This document shows, in pieces, positions 16,920 through 25,347 of a DNA stretch of 64,000 bases (positions are counted from its first letter, which is position 1; every line of letters begins with the position of its first letter). Origin of the DNA: Jiangella asiatica (GTDB lineage: Bacteria > Actinomycetota > Actinomycetes > Jiangellales > Jiangellaceae). The notes under the pieces were generated by a model. It was not told the origin of the DNA. It saw only the letters and a program-made list of their open reading frames with translations, and made no database searches. Both the position numbers and the translations under genes were made by a program. The DNA is taken from assembly GCF_004349065.1 (NCBI RefSeq), contig NZ_SMKZ01000037.1:1-64000 (forward strand). The letters are read 5' to 3'.

Positions 16920-18011
16920 ATGAACGACGTCCTGCTCGCCGTTGGCACGAAGAAGGGTCTGTGGCTGCTGCGCAGCGCCGACCGGTGGACGTGGTCGGTC
17001 GACGGGCCGCACTTCCTCATGCACTCGGTGGCCGCCTGCGCCATCGACTCCCGCGGCGAGCGACCGCGCATCCTGGTGGGCGCCAGCAGCTCGCACTGGG
17101 GCCCGGGTGTCTCCTGGTCCGACGACCTCGGCGGCACCTGGACCGAGGCGCGCGACGGCAGCGGCATCAAGTTCCCGCCCGAGGCGGACGCGTCGGTCGA
17201 GGCGGTCTGGCAGCTGCGCCCCGACACCGCCGAGCGGCCGGGCGTCGTCTGGGCCGGCTCGCAGCCGTCCGCGTTGTGGCGCTCCGAGGACAACGGTGAG
17301 ACGTTCTCGCTGGTCGAGCCGTTGTGGGACCATCCGCACCGCCCCACCTGGGAGCCGGGTTTCGGCGGCCAGGCCATCCACACCGTGCTGCCGCACCCCA
17401 CCGACGACCAACGGGTTCTGGTCGCCATGTCCACCGGCGGCGTCTACGTCTCCGACGACGCCGGCGCCAGCTGGAACCCGTCCAACACCGGTATCCGCAC
17501 CGACTTCCTGCCCGGCGACCCGCCCGAGTACGGCCAGTGCGTGCACAAGGTGTCGCGCGACGTCGTCGACCCGGACCGCCTCTACGCGCAGAACCACGGC
17601 GGCGTCTACAGCTCCGGCGACGGCGGTGCCACTTGGCAGTCCATCGCCGACGGCCTGCCCGCCGACTTCGGGTTCCCGATCGTCGCGCACCCGCACCGCG
17701 CCGGCACCGCCTGGGTCGCGCCGCTCGTCGCCGACGGTGAACGCACCCCGCCCGAGCGGCAGCTGCAGGTGTGGCGCACCGACGACGCCGGCAAGACCTG
17801 GTCCCGCTCCGTCGACGGCCTGCCCGGCGGCTTCTACGGCGTGGTGCTGCGCGACGCCATGACCGTCGACGACGTCGAGGGATCGGCCGGCGTGTATGTC
17901 GGCACCCGCGACGGCTCGGTCTACGCCAGCGCCGACGAGGGCGACACCTGGACCGAGGTGATCCAGCACCTGCCCGACGTCCTGTGCGTCCGGGCGGCCG
18001 TCCTGCCCTGA
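16920..18011 (+). CDS. BNR/Asp-box beta-propeller protein (sialidase-like fold)
   Basis: A 363-residue protein with several Asp-boxes at regular spacing: SWSDDLGGTWTEA, RSEDNGETFSLV, VSDDAGASWNP, SSGDGGATWQS, TDDAGKTWSR and SADEGDTWTEV. These motifs sit on the outer blades of sialidase-like and Vps10-like propellers. No signal peptide is visible (MNDVLLAVGTKKGLWLL begins directly in a beta strand), so it is probably cytoplasmic. The sialidase catalytic Arg triad and Tyr are not evident, so a binding rather than glycosidase role is likely. GGGGAGG precedes the ATG. Confidence 0.75.
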   Translation: MNDVLLAVGTKKGLWLLRSADRWTWSVDGPHFLMHSVAACAIDSRGERPRILVGASSSHWGPGVSWSDDLGGTWTEARDGSGIKFPPEADASVEAVWQLRPDTAERPGVVWAGSQPSALWRSEDNGETFSLVEPLWDHPHRPTWEPGFGGQAIHTVLPHPTDDQRVLVAMSTGGVYVSDDAGASWNPSNTGIRTDFLPGDPPEYGQCVHKVSRDVVDPDRLYAQNHGGVYSSGDGGATWQSIADGLPADFGFPIVAHPHRAGTAWVAPLVADGERTPPERQLQVWRTDDAGKTWSRSVDGLPGGFYGVVLRDAMTVDDVEGSAGVYVGTRDGSVYASADEGDTWTEVIQHLPDVLCVRAAVLP

Positions 18012-18028
18012 GCGACGCCTACGCGCCG

Positions 18029-19561
18029 TCAGCCGCGCAGCATCGCCCGCGACACCACGGCCACGGCGATCATCACGATTCCGCCGACCGCGCCGACCAC
18101 GTTGAACCCGCTGGTGAACGCGGTCTGCGCGGCGAACAGGACCGCGTCGCCGAACCCCGCGTCGGCCGTCGCCGGCGACGCCACCGCGGCCGCCGTCGCC
18201 GCCAGGCTCTCGTGTGCGGCGGCGACCAGCGGCTCCGGCGCCCCGGCCGGAAGCAGCTCGTCGATGCGCCCGCTGTAGACGGCGACGGCCGTGCTGCCGA
18301 GCGCGGCGACCCCGAGCGCGATGCCGAACTCGCCGGACGTCTCGGACAGCGCCGACGCGGAGCCGGCCCGGTCCGGGGGAGCGGCGGCCAGGATCAGGGT
18401 CATCACGAGCGCCATCGGCACACCCACGCCGAACGCTGACACCGTCAGCGCGGTTACCTGCAGCGCCAGGCCGTCCGCGCCCACCTGCGTGAGCAGCAGC
18501 AGGCCGGCGCCGGCCAGCCCGAGCCCGGCGGCCAGCAGATCGGGCGTACTGAACCGCTGCGCCAGGCGGGGCGCCAGCAGGGTGGCGGTGACCATGGCGA
18601 CGTTCTGCGGAATCAGCCACAGCCCGGCCGTCAGCGGCGACAGCCCCAGGACGAGCTGCAGGTACTGTGCCGCCGCGAACGAGATGCCGGCCATGACGAC
18701 GCCCACCAGCAGGAACGCGCCGAGCGACACCGTGAAGCGGCGGTTGGCGAACAGCCGCAGGTCAAGCAGCGGGTCGGCGAGGCGGCGCTGCCGGCGGACG
18801 AACGTCGCACCGAGCGCGATCCCGATCGCCAAGGTCGCCACCGGTACCGTGCCGGCGCCGTCGCGGGCGAACTCCTTGAGGCCGTAGATGGCCGGCAGCA
18901 CCGCCGCGATGCACAGCGCGACACTGGCGAGGTCCAGCCGGCCGGCGGCGACGCCCTCGCGGTGCTCCGGCAGCAGCCCGGGCCCGACGGTCAACAGCAG
19001 GAGCATGACCGGCACGCCGAGCAGGAACGCCGACCCCCACCAGAACTGCTCCAGCAGCGCGCCGCCGACCAGCGGCCCGAGCGTCATGCCGCCCATGAAG
19101 CAGGAGAACCAGATGCTCAGCGCCACGGCCATCTGCTTGGGGTCCAGGAACATGGTGCGGATCAGCGCCATGGTGGACGGCATCAGCGAGGCGCCGGCGA
19201 TGCCGAGCAGCGCCCGGGAGACGATCAGCATCTCCGGGCTGGTCGAGTAGGCGGCCAGCACGGAACAGGCGGCGAACGCGGCGCCGCCGACCAGCAGCAA
19301 CCGGCGCCGGCCGATCCGGTCGCCGAGCGAACCCATGATCACCAGGAACCCGGCGATCATGAACGAGTAGATGTCGCTGATCCACAGCTGCTGCGTCGAC
19401 GACGCGCCGAGGTCGGCGCTGAGCTGCGGCAACGCGAGGTAGAGGACGCTGACGTCCAGGGACAGCAGGAGGGTCGGCAGGGCCAGTACGGCCAGCCCGA
19501 CCCACTCGCGCCGGGTGGCACGCGGTGCGGCTTCCTCGGTGCGATCGAGGTCGATGCTCAT
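18029..19561 (-). CDS. MFS drug:H+ antiporter, DHA2 (14-TM) family
   Basis: A 510-residue transporter with about 14 hydrophobic segments. It carries the DHA2 signatures LDVSVLYLALPQLSADLG in helix 1, GSLGDRIGRRRLLLVGG (motif A) in loop 2-3 and the SALLEQFWW-type region of helix 5 (GPLVGGALLEQFWWGSAF). Relatives (SmvA, QacA, EmrB type) export quaternary ammonium compounds, dyes or antibiotics using the proton gradient. It is the second gene of an operon: its ATG overlaps the stop of an upstream alpha/beta-hydrolase-like gene (ATGA). Regulation is probably by the divergent LysR fusion. Confidence 0.9.
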   Translation of the reverse strand: MSIDLDRTEEAAPRATRREWVGLAVLALPTLLLSLDVSVLYLALPQLSADLGASSTQQLWISDIYSFMIAGFLVIMGSLGDRIGRRRLLLVGGAAFAACSVLAAYSTSPEMLIVSRALLGIAGASLMPSTMALIRTMFLDPKQMAVALSIWFSCFMGGMTLGPLVGGALLEQFWWGSAFLLGVPVMLLLLTVGPGLLPEHREGVAAGRLDLASVALCIAAVLPAIYGLKEFARDGAGTVPVATLAIGIALGATFVRRQRRLADPLLDLRLFANRRFTVSLGAFLLVGVVMAGISFAAAQYLQLVLGLSPLTAGLWLIPQNVAMVTATLLAPRLAQRFSTPDLLAAGLGLAGAGLLLLTQVGADGLALQVTALTVSAFGVGVPMALVMTLILAAAPPDRAGSASALSETSGEFGIALGVAALGSTAVAVYSGRIDELLPAGAPEPLVAAAHESLAATAAAVASPATADAGFGDAVLFAAQTAFTSGFNVVGAVGGIVMIAVAVVSRAMLRG

Positions 19562-20112
19562 GAGAGGTGTCTCCGTTCATACGGTTGGACGGGTTCTGCT
19601 GGCGTGGTGAGCTCGGCGAGCGCCGGCGGGCCTGGGCCGGACGGCGGCAGGTCCCGTGATTCCGGGGTGGAGGGCAGCAGCACGAGCCGCCACAGCGGCG
19701 GCCAGCCGGCCTCGTGGGCGCGGCCGGCGAGGGTGCGCGCGACGTCGGCAGCGCCGGCCTGGCCGATCAGCAGCAGCCGGTCCGGGTCGCCGTCGATCTC
19801 ACGTGCGTGGTCGGCCACCCACAGCAGCGCCGTCCAGACCGCCTCGACGTCGGCCGCCGCCCGCGGCTCGGGCACCGTCAGAGCGAGCACCATGAGCTGG
19901 GCGTCGGCGACGAGTGGGCGGGCCAGCCGCTCCGGCGGCACCAACCGGTCACCGGTGGACGGCGAGACGACGACGGCGACCGGTCGGGGCCCGGCGGGCG
20001 GCAGCGGCAGCCGCGGCCAGTGCACGACCCCGCGCACTGGCTCGGCCGGGCCGCGCAACACGATGGTCGCGCAGCCCGGCGCCAGAGTCGTCAGCGACTG
20101 GATCTGCGTCAT
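19558..20112 (-). CDS. nucleophile-less alpha/beta-hydrolase-like protein
   Basis: A 184-residue protein that looks like the central part of an HSL-type alpha/beta hydrolase. Strand VAVVVSPSTGDR, helix VEAVWTALLWVADHAREIDGDPDRLLLIGQAGAADVARTLAG and strand WRLVLLP align with the equivalent block of the neighbouring fusion protein. The G-x-S-x-G elbow is replaced by GQAGAA, so the nucleophile Ser is Ala, and the Asp/His half of the fold is missing. It is therefore likely a non-catalytic binding protein or a decaying gene. It is cotranscribed with the MFS pump and starts 108 bp from the divergent LysR fusion. Confidence 0.6.
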   Translation of the reverse strand: MTQIQSLTTLAPGCATIVLRGPAEPVRGVVHWPRLPLPPAGPRPVAVVVSPSTGDRLVPPERLARPLVADAQLMVLALTVPEPRAAADVEAVWTALLWVADHAREIDGDPDRLLLIGQAGAADVARTLAGRAHEAGWPPLWRLVLLPSTPESRDLPPSGPGPPALAELTTPAEPVQPYERRHLS

Positions 20113-20208
20113 GCCGACACCCTGTCCCCGGCCCTGGCCTGCGGGGAAAGGCCGTTGATGCATAGGCGTCATGCGCCATCGGCATGGGTGGATGTCTGTG
20201 ACGTGGGC

Positions 20209-20214
20209 CATACT
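20209..20214 (+). promoter_or_regulatory. -10 element of a probable leaderless promoter for the LysR fusion
   Basis: CATACT lies 6 nt before the ATG of the LysR-hydrolase gene, so transcription should start at the ATG. Between this and the divergent gene, AGGCGtcatGCGCC-like dyad bases (20164-20180) make a plausible LysR binding area. Confidence 0.4.
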
Positions 20215-20220
20215 CGGGGC

Positions 20221-21447
20221 ATGGCACACGAGCGACCAGCCCGGCTGATCGAGCTGCCGCGGGCACCGGAGGCGATCGAGCTGCGCCACCTGCGGGCGTT
20301 CGTCGCAGTCGCCGAGGAGCTCAACTTCAGCCGGGCCGCCGAGCGCCTGTTCCTGTCGCAGCCGGCTCTGAGCCGGCAGATCAGCTCGCTCGAACGGCTG
20401 CTACGGGTGCAGGTGCTGCGCCGCAACACCCAGCGGGTCGAGCTCACCCTGGCCGGCGAGGCGCTGCTGTCGCGCTCGCGCAGCATGCTCGCCGACCTGG
20501 ACGACGCCGTCGTCACCACGCGGTCCATCGGCGGCGAGGTCGACGAGCGGGTCACCCAGCTCACCCGCCCGCTGGCCGAGGCCGCCAACGACCTCGACGA
20601 GTTCCGTGCCGCGAACGAGGCGCTCAACGCGCAGTTCCCGGTGCCCGCCGAGATCGGCATGCGCCCGGTCACCGCGGGCGGTGTGCCGTCGCTGGTGTTC
20701 GGCCGCGACGGCGGTGCCGGCCGCCCGACGGTGCTGCTCGCGCACGGCGGCGGGTATGTGGTCGGCTCGGCGTACGGGACGCGGCCGCTGGCCGGAGCGC
20801 TGGCAGCGGCGGCCGGCGCCTCGGTTCTGGTGCCGGACTACCGGCTGGCCCCGGAGCACCGCTACCCGGCCGCCGTCGACGATGCCTTGGCGGCCTACCG
20901 GTGGCTGCTCGAGCGCGCGGACTCGCCGGCCGACGTGGCGCTGGTGGGTGAGTCGTCCGGCGGCGGGTTGGCCATGTCGGTGCTGCTGAGGCTCAAGGCC
21001 GCGGGCGAGCCGCTGCCCGGCCGGGTGGTGCTGCTGTGCCCGTGGGTCGACCTGGCCTGCCGGTACCTGCGCGACGACACCGTCCACCCCGAGCAGGACG
21101 GTATCGCGCAGCTGGCCCGGATCAACGCGGAGCGCTACCTCGACGGGCACCCGCCCGGCGACCCCTTGCTCGACCCGCTGGGCGTCGACCTGTCCGGCCT
21201 GCCGGCGATGCTGGTGCAGGTGGCGACGGGAGACTTCGTCCTGCACGAGAGCCGGCTGCTGGTCGAACGGGCCCGGGCCGCGGGCGTCGACGCGCGGCTG
21301 GCGCTCTACCCGGTGGCCACCCACGTGTTCCACATCTACTGGTCGTTCCTGCCCGAGGCGGCGCTGGCGCTGGAGCAGGCGGGCGCCTTCATCGTGGGCG
21401 CGGCGGAGCCGGACTCGGCGGCGGAGACGTACGAGCGTCCGGCTTGA
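20221..21447 (+). CDS. LysR DNA-binding domain fused to an HSL-type alpha/beta hydrolase
   Basis: A single 408-residue frame joins two domains. Residues ~18-80 are a standard LysR winged HTH (ELRHLRAFVAVAEELNFSRAAERL, FLSQPALSRQISSLE) and its linker helix runs to ~105. Instead of the periplasmic-binding-type effector domain, residues ~145-395 form a hormone-sensitive-lipase-type hydrolase with HGGGYVVGSA (oxyanion hole, H175), VPDYRLAPEHRYPAAVDD, GESSGGGLAM (nucleophile S245), D338 (TGDFVLHES) and H368 (ATHVFH). The triad looks complete. It could sense, and perhaps hydrolyse, an ester ligand. It is divergent from the hydrolase-like/MFS operon it probably controls. Confidence 0.85.
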   Translation: MAHERPARLIELPRAPEAIELRHLRAFVAVAEELNFSRAAERLFLSQPALSRQISSLERLLRVQVLRRNTQRVELTLAGEALLSRSRSMLADLDDAVVTTRSIGGEVDERVTQLTRPLAEAANDLDEFRAANEALNAQFPVPAEIGMRPVTAGGVPSLVFGRDGGAGRPTVLLAHGGGYVVGSAYGTRPLAGALAAAAGASVLVPDYRLAPEHRYPAAVDDALAAYRWLLERADSPADVALVGESSGGGLAMSVLLRLKAAGEPLPGRVVLLCPWVDLACRYLRDDTVHPEQDGIAQLARINAERYLDGHPPGDPLLDPLGVDLSGLPAMLVQVATGDFVLHESRLLVERARAAGVDARLALYPVATHVFHIYWSFLPEAALALEQAGAFIVGAAEPDSAAETYERPA

Positions 21448-21472
21448 GCCGGGCGTCGCGCCGGCCGCGCGA

Positions 21473-23581
21473 TCAGGTGAGCGGCACCCGCAGCGCGGCG
21501 AGCCCGAGCTTCGTCGTGGCCGCGGCCTCGACACCGTCGACCGAGACCCGCAGCCCGGCGGACCGGTCGTAGGTCACGTCCACGCGGCGCCCGGCCACCC
21601 GGAGCCCGGTCAGCGAGAATGACGACAACCCGATGTCGAGCGGGTCGACGGTGAGTCCCCGGCCGTCGTCGTCCACGCACAGCCCGGCGACGTGGCGGAC
21701 GACGAGGTCGATGAAGTAGGAGTGCAGGTAGTCGACCTCGTCGCTGATGGGCTCGCCGGTGTCGCTGTCGTAGTGCTCGACGAGGTACGGGGTGCGGCCG
21801 TCGCGCTGCTGGAAGTGCAGCAGCGCGTAGGAGCGCAGCAGCCGCCCGAACTCGGCGTCGTACCGGTGCCCGAACCGCCGGCTCGTCGTGCCGACGCCGT
21901 CGATGACCACGCCGTTGGTGTACGGCCAGGTCGGTCCGTTCCACGAGCAGCCGTTGCGGCCCTTGACGTAGACGCCGCGCCAGGAGCCGGTGGGGCTGTA
22001 GACGGGGCAGTCCGGCGCCACCGACGGCAGCGGCGCACCGGTGTCGAACAGGTCCAGGGCCGCGTCCAGCCCGCAAAGGTGCTCGGCGCCGACCAGTCCG
22101 GCCCAGTACGGGTAGAACCCGACGACGTTGCGGACCATCGCCTTCTCGTCGGTCCGGTGGTGTAGGTCGTAGAAGAACCCCGTCGCGTCGTCCCACTGCT
22201 TGGCCAGGACATCGCCGGCGACGGCGTCGGCCAGCGCGTCGAACTCGTCGAACCCCGGCACCTCCAGCAGCCGCGCCAGCGCCGCCACCCCGCGGGCGTT
22301 GCGGTAGTGGTAGACCGCCCGGTCGACGCGCTTCAGCGGTGTGTAACCGGAGCGGTCGCGCGGGTCGTCGGGGTAGTCGTCGAAGGCCCAGTAACTGGGC
22401 TGGTACTCCTTGCCGGTCAGGATGTGCTCGGTCTCGATCGGCAGCTCGTCGCCGCCGGTGGCCAGGAGCTCGCGCTCGCCGCGGACCTGCGCGGCCAGCG
22501 ACTCCAGCATCGCCGCCGCGTCCGGCACGTCGCGGTGGACCTGCGCGTACTGGTAGCTCGCCCAGCCCAGGAAGTTCGCGTACGCGTGGAACTCCTGGCC
22601 GACCGTCCGGCTGCGGTACAACCCGTCCTGGCCCTGCGCCGCCCGCAGCGTGCGCCACAGGCCGGCGCCCAGCGACGCGTCGGGGTGCCAGCGCACGTCG
22701 AGCAGGTGCATCGGGCTGGACAGCGGGATCAGCTTGCTGAACTCCCACCCGGCCGGGTCCCACGGCGCCTTGGTCATCTTGTGCGCGCGGCCCTCGTAGA
22801 ACAACGGACCTTCCAGGCCGCCGTAACGCGGCATCGCCAGGTTGTGGCGCAGCAGGAACCACCGATACGCCCAGGTGCGGTCGAGCACCGGGTCGCTGCT
22901 GGTGAACGACGGCGCCTGGTCGAACCACTCCTGGTACTCCCGGACCTGCCGCTCGACGACGGCGCCGGGCGCGTGCCCGCCGGCGGTGCCCGAGCCGTCG
23001 ACGACGGCGTCCAGTCGGCCCTCCAGCTCGTCGCGGGTGTCGGTTCCCGCCAGCCCCAACGCCGCCGCGACGACGACCTGCACCCGCTCGCCCGGCCCGA
23101 CCACCAGGCCGTCCCACAGCGCCGCCACAGACGCGCGCACCACCGCCAGCACCGTGAAGCCGTGCCGCTCGACCGACCGGGACCCGGAGCCGTCGGCGCC
23201 GATCCACGAGCGGTCCACCTCCAGCCGCAGCGTCACCGGTGTCGAGGAATGGTTGGTCCACACCTGCTGCGACACCGCACAGTCGGACCAGGTGACGAAC
23301 TTGTCCTCGACCAGCTCGACCCCGGATGCCGAGGACGCGCTGACCGACAGGTGGCTGGGCCGCCACCGCGTCTCCCACGGCTCCACCAGCTCCGCGCCGG
23401 TGACCGTGAACAGCAGCGGGAGGTTGAGCTTGTGCACCAGGTCGATCGCGCCGACGAAGCCCGGCCGTGGTTCCAGGTAGTCCGCCCACAGCCGGGCTCC
23501 GGTCGGCCCGAGCAGGAAGGTGCCGGGCCGGGTCCGCAGCCCGCGCCGCCCGGTGGCCAGTGCGTGGTCGATCGACTCCAC
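21473..23581 (-). CDS. MGH1/GH63-like glycoside hydrolase
   Basis: A 702-residue cytoplasmic enzyme. An N-terminal beta-sandwich (~1-210; WTNHSSTPVTLRLEVDRSW) is followed by an (alpha/alpha)6-barrel like GH63 glucosidases and mannosyl-/glucosylglycerate hydrolases: YRWFLLRHNLAMPRYGGLEG, FYEGRAHKMTKAPWDPAGWEF, the Trp/Asn-rich NGCSWNGPTWPYTNG and HSYFIDLVVRHVAGL. No signal peptide is present, so it acts on an imported glycoside. The GTG start is 8 nt after the aldolase stop, making it the last gene of the Opp operon. Exact linkage and sugar are not readable; an acid-sugar glycoside fits the neighbours. Confidence 0.8.
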   Translation of the reverse strand: MESIDHALATGRRGLRTRPGTFLLGPTGARLWADYLEPRPGFVGAIDLVHKLNLPLLFTVTGAELVEPWETRWRPSHLSVSASSASGVELVEDKFVTWSDCAVSQQVWTNHSSTPVTLRLEVDRSWIGADGSGSRSVERHGFTVLAVVRASVAALWDGLVVGPGERVQVVVAAALGLAGTDTRDELEGRLDAVVDGSGTAGGHAPGAVVERQVREYQEWFDQAPSFTSSDPVLDRTWAYRWFLLRHNLAMPRYGGLEGPLFYEGRAHKMTKAPWDPAGWEFSKLIPLSSPMHLLDVRWHPDASLGAGLWRTLRAAQGQDGLYRSRTVGQEFHAYANFLGWASYQYAQVHRDVPDAAAMLESLAAQVRGERELLATGGDELPIETEHILTGKEYQPSYWAFDDYPDDPRDRSGYTPLKRVDRAVYHYRNARGVAALARLLEVPGFDEFDALADAVAGDVLAKQWDDATGFFYDLHHRTDEKAMVRNVVGFYPYWAGLVGAEHLCGLDAALDLFDTGAPLPSVAPDCPVYSPTGSWRGVYVKGRNGCSWNGPTWPYTNGVVIDGVGTTSRRFGHRYDAEFGRLLRSYALLHFQQRDGRTPYLVEHYDSDTGEPISDEVDYLHSYFIDLVVRHVAGLCVDDDGRGLTVDPLDIGLSSFSLTGLRVAGRRVDVTYDRSAGLRVSVDGVEAAATTKLGLAALRVPLT

Positions 23582-23589
23582 GGGGCGGG

Positions 23590-24381
23590 TCAGTCTCGCG
23601 CCAGGTCAGCGCCTTGTGCCGCGCCGAGGTGCGCCGCCGCGGCCCGTTCGAGGTGCAGCAGGTCGGAGCTGACGGTCGCGAACGTGAAGCCCTGCCCCAG
23701 GCGCCGGTGCGCGGTGGCTCCGTCCGGGCAGTGGATGCCGGCGGCGATGCCGTTCGCCTCAGCCGCGGCGGCGACCCTGGCCGCGGCCTCGTCCAGCGCG
23801 CCGGCCACCGCGGCGTCCGTCGACGACGCACCGCCCAGCGCCAGCGTGAGGTCGGACGGCCCGACGTAGACGCCGTCCAGGCCGGGGGTTGCCGCGATCG
23901 CTTCGACGTTGTCCAGCGCGGTCATCGTCTCGACCATTACGACGCACAGCACGTGCGCGTTCGCCGCGGCCGGCGCCGGCCCGATGCGCAGCCCGGAGCG
24001 CATCGGCCCGTAGCTGCGCCCGCCCGCCGGTGGGTACCGGCAGGCCCGGACGGCGCCCGCGGCCTCGTCCGCGGTGTCGACCAGCGGGACGATGACGCCG
24101 TGCGCGCCGGCGTCGAGGGCCTGCCCGATGTAGGTGAGGTCGTTGGCGGGCACCCGGACCAGGCCAGCGCTGCGACCGCCGGCCTCGATGGCCATCAGCG
24201 CGGCCAGCCAGCCCTTGTAGTCGAGCAGGCCGTGCTGGGCGTCGACGCCGACGTAGTCGTAGCCGAGCCGGGCGATCCGCTCGGTGCCGACCGGGTTGTC
24301 CAGCGCGATCCAGTAGCCGATGGAGCGCTCACGGCGGCGGATGCGCTCGACGGCCCGGACCGCGGCGGTGCTGTCTCCCAA
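23590..24381 (-). CDS. HpcH/HpaI-family aldolase
   Basis: A 263-residue class II pyruvate aldolase fold: GYWIALDNPVGTERIARLGYDYVGVDAQHGLLDY, RVPANDLTYIGQALDAGAHGVIVPLVDTADEA, RSYGPMR, VVMVETMTALDNVEAI and GVYVGPSDLTLALG. The metal-binding Glu (MVETM) and Asp (GPSDL) and the active-site His (DAQHGLLD) are present. It should cleave or form a 2-keto-3-deoxy acid to give pyruvate and an aldehyde. The TTG start has a strong GAGGGAGA upstream. It lies in the Opp operon between the aldo/keto reductase and the glycosidase. Confidence 0.9.
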   Translation of the reverse strand: MGDSTAAVRAVERIRRRERSIGYWIALDNPVGTERIARLGYDYVGVDAQHGLLDYKGWLAALMAIEAGGRSAGLVRVPANDLTYIGQALDAGAHGVIVPLVDTADEAAGAVRACRYPPAGGRSYGPMRSGLRIGPAPAAANAHVLCVVMVETMTALDNVEAIAATPGLDGVYVGPSDLTLALGGASSTDAAVAGALDEAAARVAAAAEANGIAAGIHCPDGATAHRRLGQGFTFATVSSDLLHLERAAAAHLGAAQGADLARD

Positions 24382-24399
24382 GGCAGGGTCTCCCTCTTC

Positions 24400-25347
24400 T
24401 CAGCGGTTGTACGCGGGCATGGGACCGCGCAGCTCACGTCCGACATCGTCGCAGCGTTCGACGACGTCGGCCGGCAGCGGGCCGCGCGCCAGTGCCGCCA
24501 GGTTCGCCGTCAGGTGTGCCGGCCGCGACGCGCCGACCAGCACGGACCCGACCACCGGCTGCGACGCCAGCCAGCGCAGCGCCAGCTCCGGCAGCCCGAT
24601 GCCGGCGTCGGCCGCGATGACCGACAGCGCGCCCACCGCGGCGAACATCCGCTCGTCCCAGTACCGTTCCCGGTACATCGGCGACAGCTTCGACGTGGCG
24701 AACCTGCCCTCCTCGGGCGCGGCCTCGAAGGTGTACCGGCCCGACAACAGCCCCCCACCGAGCGGGTTGTACACGATGGTCTCGATGCCGCTGGCCTGGG
24801 CGAACGCGACGTACTCGTCGTCGATGCGCCGGGCCACCAGGTTGTAGAGCTGCTGCGCGACCACGGGCCCGGGCAGTCCGGCCGCGGTGAACAGCTGACG
24901 CAGCTCGGCGATCTGCCAGGCGGCGAAGTTCGACACGCCGACCCCGCCGACCAGCCCGTCGCGCACCAGCCCGGCGACCGCCTCCACGGTCTCGGCGAAC
25001 GGTGTGGCCGGGTCGGGCTGGTGCAGATAGAACAGGTCGACGCGGTCCAGGCGCAGCCGCTTCAGGCTTCCCTCGAGGCACGACCGCAGCGCCCGCGCCG
25101 ACAGCGGCGGGGCGTCGCCGGCGTCCGGGTGCGCGATGCCGGCCTTCGTGGCCACCGAGAACACGCCGGGCCGGGCCGCCAGCAGGGCGCCGAGCAGCTC
25201 CTCGGTGGCGCCGCCGGCGTAGACGTTGGCCGTGTCCAGCTCCGTAACGCCGGCGTCGCGCGCGAGGTCGAGCAGGCTGGCGGCGGTTTCGCGGTCGACG
25301 GTATCGCCGAAGGTCATGGTGCCCAGGACAGGGCGCGGAGGGGTCAC
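24400..25347 (-). CDS. aldo/keto reductase
   Basis: A 315-residue (beta/alpha)8 NADPH-dependent reductase. Family signatures are GTMTFGDTVD, the catalytic D-x-x-x-Y region ELDTANVYAGGATEELLG, the Lys in SVATKAGIAHP, the His in DLFYLHQPDP and GVGVSNFAAWQI. Its start overlaps the stop of the upstream Opp ATPase. It probably reduces an aldehyde or keto intermediate of the imported compound, perhaps the product of the downstream aldolase (inference). Confidence 0.9.
   Translation of the reverse strand: MTPPRPVLGTMTFGDTVDRETAASLLDLARDAGVTELDTANVYAGGATEELLGALLAARPGVFSVATKAGIAHPDAGDAPPLSARALRSCLEGSLKRLRLDRVDLFYLHQPDPATPFAETVEAVAGLVRDGLVGGVGVSNFAAWQIAELRQLFTAAGLPGPVVAQQLYNLVARRIDDEYVAFAQASGIETIVYNPLGGGLLSGRYTFEAAPEEGRFATSKLSPMYRERYWDERMFAAVGALSVIAADAGIGLPELALRWLASQPVVGSVLVGASRPAHLTANLAALARGPLPADVVERCDDVGRELRGPMPAYNR

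Noticed and set aside
16728-18620. 630-codon minus-strand frame over the BNR protein
   Set aside because: Antisense to clear Asp-box repeats; repeat structure in the sense strand creates the long open frame.
21336-23831. 831-codon second minus-strand frame over the glycosidase
   Set aside because: The neighbouring frame has clear glycosidase blocks; this one is Arg/Pro-rich with no recognisable fold.
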